Virus record (IMG/VR): IMGVR_UViG_3300032087_002456
Location: 1 to 28,448 of that record
Strand: one strand, 5' to 3'
Origin: a virus
DNA: 28,448 bases
The translations under genes were made by a program, and so were the position numbers. Under the pieces are notes generated by a model. The model did not search any database. It worked only from the letters and a program-made list of their open reading frames with translations, and had not been told where the DNA came from. Positions within the stretch are counted from its first letter, which is position 1. The number at the start of each line of letters is the position of its first letter. Shown piece after piece: positions 10,701 through 18,280 of this stretch.

Positions 10701-11978
10701 AAACAAGGTGTAAGTAGATATGCAAAGGTATTGACCGCTAAGTCAAAAGAAGAAATTGCAGAAGCATTGGGAATGCATGGTCTGAAAAATATGGACCAAG
10801 ATCCCAACGCTATGGCGATCTTTGAATACCTTAAGCGTGAATATCGTGGTCGTCTTGCATTCAGCAGCTTGCTTGTCGCTTCCCTTGGCGCTTATGCCAT
10901 GGCAGGTAACATTCGAGGTAATGGTGCTGTCAACCCTAACGAGCGTAAACTGCATCGTGACAGCCTTGGTTGGCGTCCTAAAGAGATCAAGATTGCTGGT
11001 AAGTGGGTGTCCTTTGCCGGACTCGACACTATTGAACCTATCCTCACTTTGATGGGTGACTATGCCTTCCACGCACGTGATATCAGTCCTGAAAAATCAG
11101 GTGAGATGATGGACCAACTCACTTGGACCATTGCTGCAACCTTCCTTGATAAGACATACTTAAAAGGTCTTGAACCTCTTATCAAGATTGTCAATGGTGA
11201 CGAGACTGCACTCAACAGGTTTGTTGCTAACACTGCACGCGGCTATATTCCTGCTGCAGGTGCTATGGGTGTCCTTGCTAACGCTATTAGCTCTAGTCAA
11301 AAGGATATCTATAACGACTTCATGGGTTACATCAAAAACCGTCTCCCTGGTTTCAACGCAACCCTACCTGAGCAGATTGATTTCTGGACCGGTAAACCTC
11401 TGAACGATATCGACAACCCGATCCTTCGTGCTCTTAATGCACTCAGTCCTATTAAGATCAGCGATGATCAAGAGGATTGGCGTAAGTGGTTGTTTGAGTC
11501 TGGATGGGATGGTCACGCAATGATCCGTCGCGACAGCACTGGTAAGCACGAGTACACACCTGAACAACGTGAGATTATCTATCGGTTCATGGCTGAAGAT
11601 AACCTTGCTGCTGAGATCGCTTCTGAGCGCTTTATGGGCAACAGAGCTTTCAACGATATTCTTGGTAAGGTCCGTGACCTGAAAAAGAACAAAGAGCAAG
11701 TTACGGATAAAGATGGTAACCCCATCGAGTACAACGTACAACTCACTCCTGTTCACAAGGCTATCAACAACCTTATTCGTGAATCTAAGAAACGTGCCGA
11801 AGCACGCCTGTTGGCTGATGCTAGGTATGCAGACCTCGCTGCAGGTATCTACACACAGCAAGCTGTGGATGCTGCAATGAGTGAAGGTGATATTGAAGGT
11901 GCCTTTGGTATTACACAACAACGTAAACAACAACTCTCTAAACAACAACAGATTAAACAATTCTCCCAATACCGGTAA
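7731..11978 (+). CDS. Internal core protein, gp16-like ejection protein
   Basis: This is the longest gene in the window: 1415 residues, against 1318 in T7 gp16. It follows the gp15-like gene with an 8-base overlap, starts with GTG and has a good ribosome binding site. The N-terminus is acidic and Gln/Glu-rich and shows no transglycosylase motif, unlike T7 gp16. Gly/Ala-rich hydrophobic stretches lie near residues 130-160 and 185-230, and more are found in the C-terminal half (around AFSSLLVASLGAYAMAG), suiting a protein that crosses or lines the host membrane. The C-terminus is basic and Gln-rich. The role, forming the trans-envelope channel for DNA, is taken from T7. Confidence 0.87.
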   Translation: MDNQLPADPYSQEEDLIPQQSSEEILDQSIREALVEQQEIERRQQAQAAQEEEIRAANPDQLQSISTDQMAGVAPVDEKAANWQSFEEAKNAGPEELDAWYVQNYGRTKEEYMQMVSENNDFSGLMKAGEVAGTLALAGGLGVVDTVVDAMALPGVDRGGLGAEFNKWWDKNTAFKNPAYQAARDILGAIIPVAGLSGAATKTINAAKAPRLYKALGIFGADVGIDAAFMGISDQGKEDNLFRTLDDAFPWLEISDDLKTLDDDSTAVRRIKNIYASTPFAVVGNVLGSTLALRNKIPSFGWFKPKDEQAVAVKKALQQTNNDPETLIKLAEIDEAIASKSLTKVEVKELEDARKILQEQLETKGFSDVTSEPLESGVTREMELDQIEMDEAAIRKLEADPFTVRYDPVITPALAKPGTVGRPGIKPGAAIRNAGDFTAINKGVVSGDPAPMVSEGMLSKFLKAGGRSRNAVLGLMEAARDAGDYDVVVDKFRFTKSQMDEDAFKWYTQIIGANDVDDLRRSFTRDVKSIKGGSVEYLSEDAALGAAFAMRDLTDRYLGRPVAAQSARVMGTLGAEVRTLSESAQMFEGIVDENVVAEKVIDKLSMLTEEFALSKYVAGWQLQNQNFMPNWLGGKTGDDVVEMTLAEFDEASSKAHQQAMNLRQMLTELKDTDPQMMKPLMDAFVLSNGNVDTIDKLTKWAYSNIDPTNFIANKDGMNLWTKSLTSIVLNNVLSGLSAARALVANSAALVQKPINSFLGTGVTSFFTKDADEMRRFSYINSGIVETNRRALNNAWQTLKAVNADPTANIDLIRKDLRLFDSKTWDTVDDVAEKVWKEKNKGAYAMYTWAKLNKHVAEWPAMRWGTTAMAGADGYVNTSMASMVARIRAYDNLAQQGIEPTAKALRAAEKEVYATMFDESGRMTDWAASHMSGEIALNLDNEAANFISGAIEHFPILRHLIMFPRTGLNALQVAGSYTLLAGETAFAVALRKQGVSRYAKVLTAKSKEEIAEALGMHGLKNMDQDPNAMAIFEYLKREYRGRLAFSSLLVASLGAYAMAGNIRGNGAVNPNERKLHRDSLGWRPKEIKIAGKWVSFAGLDTIEPILTLMGDYAFHARDISPEKSGEMMDQLTWTIAATFLDKTYLKGLEPLIKIVNGDETALNRFVANTARGYIPAAGAMGVLANAISSSQKDIYNDFMGYIKNRLPGFNATLPEQIDFWTGKPLNDIDNPILRALNALSPIKISDDQEDWRKWLFESGWDGHAMIRRDSTGKHEYTPEQREIIYRFMAEDNLAAEIASERFMGNRAFNDILGKVRDLKKNKEQVTDKDGNPIEYNVQLTPVHKAINNLIRESKKRAEARLLADARYADLAAGIYTQQAVDAAMSEGDIEGAFGITQQRKQQLSKQQQIKQFSQYR

Positions 11979-11984
11979 CGCGTA

Positions 11985-13586
11985 ATGGCAATTACTCAGA
12001 ATACTTTTACAGGAGATGGTTCTACAACGAACTTCTCTTTTACATTTCAATATATCAAGCAAGCTGACGTTAAAGCCTCCCTTGACGGTACTGCTACAAC
12101 TGCATTTACTTTCGCCAACGCTACCACCCTTAGTTTCACTACTGCACCTGCTAACGGGGTCGCCATTCGTATCTATCGGGATACGGATGTCGATTCCCTG
12201 AAAGCAACGTTCTTCCCCGGTTCTGCTATCAAAGCTGAGGATTTGAACGACAACTTTACTCAGAACAACTTTGCTGTTCAAGAGACTGATTTTGACGTTG
12301 CTACAGCAAATACCACTGCTGATGCTGCAAAGACTGCAGCGGACTCTGCTGTATCTACGGCAAACACTGCAAGCACCAACGCTTCTGCTGCTGTATCTAC
12401 GGCAAACACAGCATCTACGAATGCTACTAATGCGGTAAATACGGCTAATACAGCTTCTACGAATGCTTCTAATGCAGTTAGTACTGCTAATACAGCATCG
12501 ACTAATGCTAGTAATGCTGTCACCACCGCTAACTCAGCAGAATCTACTGCTAACACTGCATCTACAAATGCAACGACCGCACTAAATAATAGCCGTGAAG
12601 ATGACGGTAATGGTGGATTTACGTCTGCTATTTCGAAAGCAAACACTGCAATCTCTACTGCTAATACTGCCTCTACTAATGCTAGTAATGCAGTTACTAC
12701 AGCTAACGCAGCATCTGCTGCTGTGTCTAATGCTGTTTTGTTTGACCTAATTTCAAACGTATCGTCTATCCCTGGAAGCCCCTCAGACAACGATTACATC
12801 GAAATTGGTGACTCTACAGGTATTGAGAATTTCACACCCCTTAGTGGTCTTCCTACTGGTTTTACAGGAGCCTCTGGTCTTACTGTTCGTCTTCGTTACG
12901 ACGGTACAAATACGACCTGGGCTTGGATGAACTATTTTGCTAACGATAGTGAGTCTAGGTATATTAAAGCTGTTGTTGATGACACCACACCACAGCTTGG
13001 TGGTGAGCTTGACGCCCAAACCAACAAAATTACTAACGTTGGTACACCTACTGCTGACAGCGATGCTGCTACTAAGAACTACGTTGATACTAATTCTACT
13101 AACACTAATTATGTAGCCGTTACTGGTGACACCATGTCAGGTAACCTGGCTATGGGTACTAACAAGGTTACGGGTGTTGGTGATCCAACTGACGCACAAG
13201 ATGCAGCTACTAAAACCTATGTAGACACTGCTAACTCAACACAAGATACTGCTATTGGTAATCGTGTTGTCCGTACTTCTGCTACGGGTTCTGCCGAGCT
13301 GCCTACTGGTACTACAGCACAGCGCGATGGTTCACCGTCTGCTGGTTACATCCGCTTTAACAGCACTGTAAGTCAGTTTGAAGGCTATAACGGTACTTCA
13401 TGGGCAAGTGTTGGTGGAGGTGCAACTGGTGGTGGTAGTGATCAGTGGGCTATTGAACATGACAATACCATTACTACTGACTACACGATTAGCACTGGTA
13501 AAAACGTACTTACTGCTGGACCGATCACGGTCAACTCCGGTGTAACTGTCACCGTACCTTCTGGATCTAACTGGACTATTGTTTAA
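11985..13586 (+). CDS. Tail fibre, gp17-like N-terminal domain with heptad repeats
   Basis: The protein has 533 residues. Residues 1-100 (TFTGDGSTTNFSFTFQYI, later FFPGSAIKAEDLNDNF) match the T7 gp17 N-terminal domain, which anchors the fibre to the tail nozzle. Residues 122-198 are an Ala/Asn/Thr/Ser-rich region built on a 14-residue unit (two heptads), which I read as a trimeric coiled-coil rod. Next comes a region around PQLGGELDAQTNKITNVG with DAATKNYVD motifs, seen twice and common in phage fibres, then a beta-rich end. It has no S74 domain of its own. Three fibre-like genes follow directly, so the adhesive tip is probably made by them (inference). Confidence 0.88.
   Translation: MAITQNTFTGDGSTTNFSFTFQYIKQADVKASLDGTATTAFTFANATTLSFTTAPANGVAIRIYRDTDVDSLKATFFPGSAIKAEDLNDNFTQNNFAVQETDFDVATANTTADAAKTAADSAVSTANTASTNASAAVSTANTASTNATNAVNTANTASTNASNAVSTANTASTNASNAVTTANSAESTANTASTNATTALNNSREDDGNGGFTSAISKANTAISTANTASTNASNAVTTANAASAAVSNAVLFDLISNVSSIPGSPSDNDYIEIGDSTGIENFTPLSGLPTGFTGASGLTVRLRYDGTNTTWAWMNYFANDSESRYIKAVVDDTTPQLGGELDAQTNKITNVGTPTADSDAATKNYVDTNSTNTNYVAVTGDTMSGNLAMGTNKVTGVGDPTDAQDAATKTYVDTANSTQDTAIGNRVVRTSATGSAELPTGTTAQRDGSPSAGYIRFNSTVSQFEGYNGTSWASVGGGATGGGSDQWAIEHDNTITTDYTISTGKNVLTAGPITVNSGVTVTVPSGSNWTIV
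12348..12578 (+). repeat. 42-base tandem repeats coding the fibre heptads
   Basis: Four successive 42-base units start at 12348, 12390, 12432 and 12474, followed by a 63-base variant (12516-12578). Each codes for AVSTANTASTNAS plus one residue, with small changes. A partial copy returns near 12652-12700. The DNA copies differ mostly at third codon positions, so the unit is old or kept by protein selection. Unequal crossing-over here would change rod length in steps of two heptads. Confidence 0.85.
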
Positions 13587-13588
13587 TT

Positions 13589-14788
13589 ATGGCTATTAAA
13601 ATTAATGGCGACAATTCAGTCGCAAACCCTGGGTTTACTGGGGACGATACGGATACTGGTTTGCAAGTTGGTACTGATGAACTGAATCTGGTAACTGGTG
13701 GTACTGCTAGGGCTACGGTTGATAGCTCGGGTCGTGTGGGCATTGCAACTACTACGCCGGGCAATTTTGACGCTGGAGCTGATGATTTAGTTGTCGGATC
13801 TGGGTCAGGAGATAGCGGAATTACTATTTATTCCGGCACTTCTAATTTGAGCAATCTTTACTTTGCTGATGGTACTTCTGGCAGCGCACAGTATGCCGGT
13901 GGAATGAATTACAGCCACTCAACAAATGCCCTGTCTTTCTTTACGAACGACGGGACAACGCGGATGAGCATCGACAGCTCGGGGCGAGTTGGCATCGGTG
14001 AAACAAGTATGGACGCATTGCTTGTTATCAAAGGCGACAGCGATGCTAATACAACTCCAAGTATTCGTCTGAAAGATGGTACGGATACCCGTGAAGCTTG
14101 GATTACCAATACTGCTGGCGATTTAATTTTAAACAATGGAGGCGATGACAATGTGCCTCATTGCTATTTAAAATTGTTTGACGGAAACGTCATGGCATTT
14201 GCAACCGCTAATACCGAGCGGATGCGAATCGACAGCTCGGGCAACGTTTTGGTAGGAAAAACCACTGCTTCTACTGGTACTGACGGTATCGCTTTGGGAG
14301 CTGGCGGTCTATTTACAGCAACTAGGAGTGATAGTTTTCCTGGTATTTTTAATAGAGAAGGTTCTACTGGCAGCGTCATTGAAATTAAAAGCAATGACAG
14401 TACTAAAGGAAACATTAGCGTTTCTGCTTCAGCTGTTCAATACAACACCACTTCTGACTATCGCTTAAAAGAAAACGTTGTTAACATTGCTGATGGGATT
14501 ACTCGCGTCAAGCAACTTGCACCCAAACGTTTTAACTTTATTGCTGACGCTGAGACGACGGTTGACGGTTTTCTCGCACACGAAGCTCAAGCTGTTGTAC
14601 CAGAAGCAATTACTGGTACACATAACGAAGTTGATGAAAACGGTGATCCCGTCTACCAAGGGATTGATCAAAGCAAGCTTGTGCCTTTGCTAACCGCTGC
14701 ACTGCAAGAAGCAATCGCCAAGATCGAAACATTAGAAACCCAAAACGCTGACTTGACAGCACGTATTACCGCTCTCGAAACTGCATAA
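13589..14788 (+). CDS. Tail fibre or tip protein 1 with S74 self-cleaving chaperone
   Basis: The protein has 399 residues. The N-terminus (MAIKINGDNSVANPGFTGDD) and the repeated DSSGRVGI / ERMRIDSSGN segments are typical cyanophage fibre modules. The C-terminal 110 residues form an S74 intramolecular chaperone: S289-D-Y-R-L-K294-E-N, then GFLAHEAQAVVPEAITG, then a final coiled coil. In endosialidase-type members cleavage occurs just before that Ser, and a Lys five residues on takes part; both are present here. The chaperone folds the trimer and is then released. The gene starts 2 bases after the gp17-like fibre stops and overlaps the next gene by one base (TAATG). Confidence 0.88.
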   Translation: MAIKINGDNSVANPGFTGDDTDTGLQVGTDELNLVTGGTARATVDSSGRVGIATTTPGNFDAGADDLVVGSGSGDSGITIYSGTSNLSNLYFADGTSGSAQYAGGMNYSHSTNALSFFTNDGTTRMSIDSSGRVGIGETSMDALLVIKGDSDANTTPSIRLKDGTDTREAWITNTAGDLILNNGGDDNVPHCYLKLFDGNVMAFATANTERMRIDSSGNVLVGKTTASTGTDGIALGAGGLFTATRSDSFPGIFNREGSTGSVIEIKSNDSTKGNISVSASAVQYNTTSDYRLKENVVNIADGITRVKQLAPKRFNFIADAETTVDGFLAHEAQAVVPEAITGTHNEVDENGDPVYQGIDQSKLVPLLTAALQEAIAKIETLETQNADLTARITALETA

Positions 14789-16472
14789 TGACTATTAAAT
14801 TAAAAGGATCAACAGACGGGAGCGTTAGTCTTACAGCTCCCGCTGACACCAGTCCAACAGGGACTGACATTACACTTACGCTACCTACTGATGCAGGTAG
14901 TGCAAATCAATTTTTAAAGAACAGTGGAACTGCTGGAACGCTTGATTATTCCAGTATGGTTGAGGATAGCTCTGGGAATGTTGGGATTGGAACAACGTCG
15001 CCTAGCAATATGCTTCACATTGAAGGCAGCAGTCCTTCAATCCGCCTCAAGGTAACAAGTGGTCCGCGCCACATGATTTCACCTTTTTCTGGTGATCTTT
15101 ACATTGAATCTGATCCAGATAATACCAGCGCATCAACAAACACTATTTTCACAGTTGATGGCTTTGAGCGGATGCGCATTGACAGCTCGGGCAATCTTCT
15201 AATCGGATCGGGTACAAGTTCTGCTCTTGGCGACCGGCTTTTACAAGTCGGCAAAACAGACCGAACTTCAACATATCTATCGATTGTAAACTCGACAACT
15301 GGCGTTGGCGGTTTACTCTTTGCCGATTCAACTGGCAGTGGCGATGGTGGTTATCGCGGACAAATTGACTATTTACATTCCACTGATGCAATGCGGTTTT
15401 ATACCGCAGCGACGGAGCGGATGCGCATCACTTCTACTGGTCGAATCCGCATGCCAAACGTTGTTGGTGTTGCTGGTAGTAACTTAGTTAATGTCTCGAT
15501 TGAACCGAATGGTAACTTGTGTACTACAACTTCTATCCGTGCAGCAAAAACAAACATCTCTTCACTAACAGACACTTCATGGTTGTTTGATCTAAATCCA
15601 GTAACATTTAACTGGAGGACCAAGACTGAAAATGAAGATGGAACACTTAATTGGGGTGAAGAAGCTGACGGCGGTACACAGTATGGTCTTGTTGCTGAAG
15701 AAGTAGAGGAAGTTAACACTGATTTCTGTTTCTACAATAATGAAGGCGAGTTGGCAGGTGTACATTACGACCGACTTGTTGCTCCTTTACTTAAAGTAGT
15801 GCAGCAGCAAAAAGTAGAAATTGATACTTTAAAAGCCAAAGTCGCAGCATTGGAGGCAGCATAATGAGTACACTTAAAACTAATAGAATTGAAAACCTGA
15901 CCACAACTGATGGTGGTATTTCGATTGATAATAGCGGTAATGTGGGTGTCGGCACGACGAGTCCTAGCTCTTTATTAACTCTTGGCGGAGCTGATACAAC
16001 CGGATCGTCTCAAAAAATAACCTATAAAGCAGGATCTGCAGATGCAGCGAGTATTGAATTTGTAACTGAAGAGGGTGGAGTAAATAGAGATGTAGGCATT
16101 AAATTAAACGTAATGCAGAACACCACTGCGTTTACTTTACTTTATGCAGAAGGAACTAACGGTGGTCGTGTCGGGATTGGAACGACGAGTCCTCAATCAA
16201 CGTTAGACGTACGAGGTGCATCTAGCACCCTTGATTCCACCCGCTTTAATCTACAAGTAATTGATACATCTTCGATTGCTGCTGGAGTTGGGGGTGGCAT
16301 CAACTTTGGATATGAATACAATTCTTCTGGTGACGTTATTAACAGGGCGGCTTCTATTGGTGTCAAGAAAGAAAACGCTACAGACGGCAATTATGCAAGC
16401 GCTTTAACATTCCACACGGCAGCAAATTCATCATCCACTGCGGAGCGGATGCGCATCGACAGCTCGGGCAAT
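13718..16472 (+). repeat. Dispersed GC-rich ERMRIDSSG repeat in the three fibre genes
   Basis: A block close to GAGCGGATGCGCATCGACAG followed by CTCGGGCAA occurs at 14216-14246, 15166-15195 and 16442-16472. Shorter or altered copies are at 13718-13740, 13959-13995 and 15414-15429. The copies are almost identical at DNA level, including third positions, and use GC-rich codons (AGC TCG GGC) unlike the AT-rich sequence around them. This looks like shared recombination linker sequence and not just protein conservation. Confidence 0.8.
14788..15864 (+). CDS. Tail fibre or tip protein 2 with divergent S74 domain
   Basis: The protein has 358 residues and the same design as its neighbours: a short N-terminal module, VEDSSGNVGIGTTSPSNMLHI, two copies of the ERMRI segment, and a C-terminal S74 domain. 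The S74 start is unusual (S249-I-R-A-A-K254) in place of the common SDYRLKEN, but Ser and Lys keep their spacing, so cleavage may still occur. GLVAEEVEEV follows, and the domain ends in a heptad helix (IDTLKAKVAALEAA). Both ends overlap neighbours through TAATG, consistent with coupled translation and perhaps a matched amount of each tip protein. Confidence 0.85.
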   Translation: MTIKLKGSTDGSVSLTAPADTSPTGTDITLTLPTDAGSANQFLKNSGTAGTLDYSSMVEDSSGNVGIGTTSPSNMLHIEGSSPSIRLKVTSGPRHMISPFSGDLYIESDPDNTSASTNTIFTVDGFERMRIDSSGNLLIGSGTSSALGDRLLQVGKTDRTSTYLSIVNSTTGVGGLLFADSTGSGDGGYRGQIDYLHSTDAMRFYTAATERMRITSTGRIRMPNVVGVAGSNLVNVSIEPNGNLCTTTSIRAAKTNISSLTDTSWLFDLNPVTFNWRTKTENEDGTLNWGEEADGGTQYGLVAEEVEEVNTDFCFYNNEGELAGVHYDRLVAPLLKVVQQQKVEIDTLKAKVAALEAA

Positions 16473-17078
16473 ATCACCCTTTATGCTGGTACGCCTGACT
16501 GGGTTATCAGGCCCGGAGGTATTTCAGATATTTATGGGCGTGTAGATATTGGTAAAGACGCTTCAGCCGTTTCCGGAACTGGCTTGTATGTCGTTTCAAG
16601 CGATGACAACAGTTATGGCGCCGCTGTTAATTTTAGAAACACCGGAACTGGTCCTTCAATTATTTCCAGGACTTCAGCAGGTGCTGATGCTTTTAGGGTT
16701 GAGAACAACGGTGACGTTAAGAGTGCCACTAACTCTTACGGAGCTGTTTCTGATGTCAAAATGAAGGAAAATATTGTAGATGCTTCGTCTCAATGGGATG
16801 ACGTAAAAGCAATTCGTGTGCGTAAGTTTAATTTTAAGGAAGATACCCTGTACGATACATCAACACAGATTGGTGTCATTGCCCAAGAAATTGAAGCTGT
16901 ATCTCCTGGACTTGTAACTTCTATGGTTGACTCTGATGAAGAGGGTAACGACCTTGGCACTGTCACTAAATCCGTCAAATATTCAGTCCTCTACATGAAG
17001 TCAGTTAAGGCTTTGCAAGAGGCTATGTCTCGTATTGAAACTCTTGAAGCTGAAGTTGCAGCTCTAAAATCTAACTAA
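15864..17078 (+). CDS. Tail fibre or tip protein 3 with S74 self-cleaving chaperone
   Basis: The protein has 404 residues. Residues 1-60 (NRIENLTTTDGGISIDNSGN, VGVGTTSPSSLL) and an ERMRIDSSGN segment link it to the two genes before it. The S74 domain starts at S296-D-V-K-M-K301-E-N, with Ser and Lys at the usual distance, followed by IGVIAQEIEAVSPGLV and a terminal coiled coil (MSRIETLEAEVAALKSN). It is the last of the three tandem fibre genes. The three proteins differ in their middle sections, where receptor contact is expected, and agree at the ends. Whether all three occupy one virion is not visible from sequence. Confidence 0.87.
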   Translation: MSTLKTNRIENLTTTDGGISIDNSGNVGVGTTSPSSLLTLGGADTTGSSQKITYKAGSADAASIEFVTEEGGVNRDVGIKLNVMQNTTAFTLLYAEGTNGGRVGIGTTSPQSTLDVRGASSTLDSTRFNLQVIDTSSIAAGVGGGINFGYEYNSSGDVINRAASIGVKKENATDGNYASALTFHTAANSSSTAERMRIDSSGNITLYAGTPDWVIRPGGISDIYGRVDIGKDASAVSGTGLYVVSSDDNSYGAAVNFRNTGTGPSIISRTSAGADAFRVENNGDVKSATNSYGAVSDVKMKENIVDASSQWDDVKAIRVRKFNFKEDTLYDTSTQIGVIAQEIEAVSPGLVTSMVDSDEEGNDLGTVTKSVKYSVLYMKSVKALQEAMSRIETLEAEVAALKSN

Positions 17079-17087
17079 TTACTTATT

Positions 17088-17255
17088 ATGATCACCCTTA
17101 TCCGTCCGATCCTTTTTTCATTCCTTAACTCTGAAAAGGTAAAGCGTCTTATCGTTGACCTTTTAAAGAAACTGGCTGAACAATCTGACAACACTGTGGA
17201 TGACGAAGCAGTGAAGTTCATCGAACGCGGACTGTTCGGTGCCAGCGTGGAATGA
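17088..17255 (+). CDS. Small conserved-type phage protein (55 aa), unknown function
   Basis: The ATG at 17088 opens a 55-residue protein beginning ITLIRPILFSFLNSEKVKRL, followed by a Leu/Lys-rich amphipathic helix, then DDEAVKFIERGLFG. Nothing in it indicates an enzyme. I recall similar short proteins next to fibre genes in cyanophages, but not a function. It begins 9 bases after the last fibre gene, and the next gene starts inside its last codons (17-base overlap). The tight packing supports it as real despite its size. Confidence 0.7.
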   Translation: MITLIRPILFSFLNSEKVKRLIVDLLKKLAEQSDNTVDDEAVKFIERGLFGASVE

Positions 17256-17679
17256 TCCGCCTCTTCTGCCTAATTTAACCCTTCCAGAAGCGCCTGTATT
17301 GCCTGATGCAGTGTTGGAGGTGCCTAGGGCTCAGTTACCTACTTACAAGCCCCTTGTAGCGCCTCCTAACACTCTCAGGCCGCCCCCTGGTATTGAAGGG
17401 ATAAATACAGAAGATGAGCCTCCACAGAGTGAGGCAACTAAACCAACCACACCTGCCTTACCTCCTGAGGCACAGATAGTAGAGATTCCGTTTACGGATA
17501 TTGAGGTTCCAATGCCTACAACTACTATCATGACAACTGCAGCTACAACAGCATTCATTTCTGTTGCCGCCACCCTTACTGCTACGTCTTTGTTCAAATA
17601 CATCGTGATGATACTTAAACCAGTATTCAAACAAACATGGAGCAAACTGACAAAAAAGAAGGAACAAAAAGTTTCTTAG
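17239..17679 (+). CDS. Proline-rich single-span membrane protein
   Basis: The protein has 146 residues from GTG 17239. Residues 1-80 are very Pro-rich and acidic (LPNLTLPEAPVLPDAVL, then PPPGIEGINTEDEPP). A hydrophobic segment follows at about 98-128 (TAATTAFISVAATLTATS and FKYIVMILKPVF), and the end is strongly basic (KLTKKKEQK). Basic residues after the span suggest that the Pro-rich part faces the periplasm, reaching through the cell wall as spanin-like proteins do; this is inference. It overlaps both neighbours (17 and 43 bases) and lies where T7 has its lysis genes. Function not recognised. Confidence 0.72.
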   Translation: MPAWNDPPLLPNLTLPEAPVLPDAVLEVPRAQLPTYKPLVAPPNTLRPPPGIEGINTEDEPPQSEATKPTTPALPPEAQIVEIPFTDIEVPMPTTTIMTTAATTAFISVAATLTATSLFKYIVMILKPVFKQTWSKLTKKKEQKVS

Positions 17680-17933
17680 ATAAAGTAAAGGAAAACACCG
17701 AGGATGAACTACAGATCCTTGGAACCTTTGTCCGTCTTGGTGTCGTCATCTGGAGTGGTTTCATTATTACTCTTAACTATGTTGATCTTCCTATGATTAA
17801 AAAAGGACAAAGTGGCGGTGATATTACCTTTGTAGCTTCTGTCTTTACAGGCGCACTTGCGACCTTTGGACTGACTACATCAAACACTAAAACGAATCCT
17901 AAAACTCCTGACCCTAAAAAGAAAGAAGAATGA
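17637..17933 (+). CDS. Small two-span membrane protein, holin candidate
   Basis: The protein has 98 residues. A charged start (EQTDKKEGTKSFLDKVKENTEDEL) is followed by a first membrane segment (TFVRLGVVIWSGFIITLNYV), a short polar turn, a second segment (ITFVASVFTGALATFGLTTS) and a highly charged tail (PKTPDPKKKEE). Two spans, a small size and a charged tail fit a class II holin, and T7 gene 17.5 (holin) holds the same place right after the fibre. No endolysin gene is nearby; T7-like phages often use the amidase from the early region. It overlaps the Pro-rich gene by 43 bases. The holin role is inferred from architecture and place. Confidence 0.7.
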   Translation: MEQTDKKEGTKSFLDKVKENTEDELQILGTFVRLGVVIWSGFIITLNYVDLPMIKKGQSGGDITFVASVFTGALATFGLTTSNTKTNPKTPDPKKKEE

Positions 17934-18280
17934 AGCGTCTTATTTTGCTGTTGATGTTGGCAAGTCCAGCAGCCGCACAACAAATTACCCCTAACTTTAC
18001 TCAGGGGTCTATGCAATCCACTACTACTACCACTGTTGATATTGACCGGACTATCGATACCAATATCTATGGTGGTGATTACACGTCATGGTCTGGAACA
18101 AACGTAACACCCAGCGGGGACATTGCGGACCCAGCAACAACTTATTCAGTAACCAACCCTGGAGAGCAATTTCAGCTCGAATTGGTAACGCGTGCAGCCG
18201 GTCTGATCGAAGACAGTCTGATCACCGAAACCATCCAGCAAATTACAAACACTACCTCCTTATCGGTCTTCTCTCAATAG
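17930..18280 (+). CDS. Secreted phage protein with signal peptide
   Basis: The protein has 116 residues. MKRLILLLMLASPAAAQ is a clean signal peptide with an A-x-A cleavage site near residue 16, and the mature part is Thr/Ser-rich (FTQGSMQSTTTTTVDIDR). A second hydrophobic helix is absent. Comparable small exported proteins occur near the lysis region of cyanophages as I recall them, with no known role. The ATG overlaps the stop of the holin candidate (ATGA). Its 3' half overlaps another long frame for 193 bases (see the next gene), which is unusual in length even for this phage. Confidence 0.72.
   Translation: MKRLILLLMLASPAAAQQITPNFTQGSMQSTTTTTVDIDRTIDTNIYGGDYTSWSGTNVTPSGDIADPATTYSVTNPGEQFQLELVTRAAGLIEDSLITETIQQITNTTSLSVFSQ

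Noticed and set aside
8919-12281. Long minus-strand frames across the gp16-like gene (278 and 305 codons)
   Set aside because: Cys/Ser/Thr-rich shadow composition with no domain, opposite a well-supported core protein gene.
12348-12720. CRISPR-like array
   Set aside because: The repeats are in frame, have no unique spacers, and code for a coiled-coil rod.
12278-12790. Minus-strand frame of 170 codons, Ala/Val-rich
   Set aside because: It is the mirror of the 42-base repeats of the fibre gene; a repeat with few stops in any frame gives such shadows.
18200-18280. Programmed -1 frameshift joining the two exported proteins
   Set aside because: No slippery heptamer of the X-XXY-YYZ type is visible in the upstream frame before its stop. 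Kept only as a remote option in the finding.
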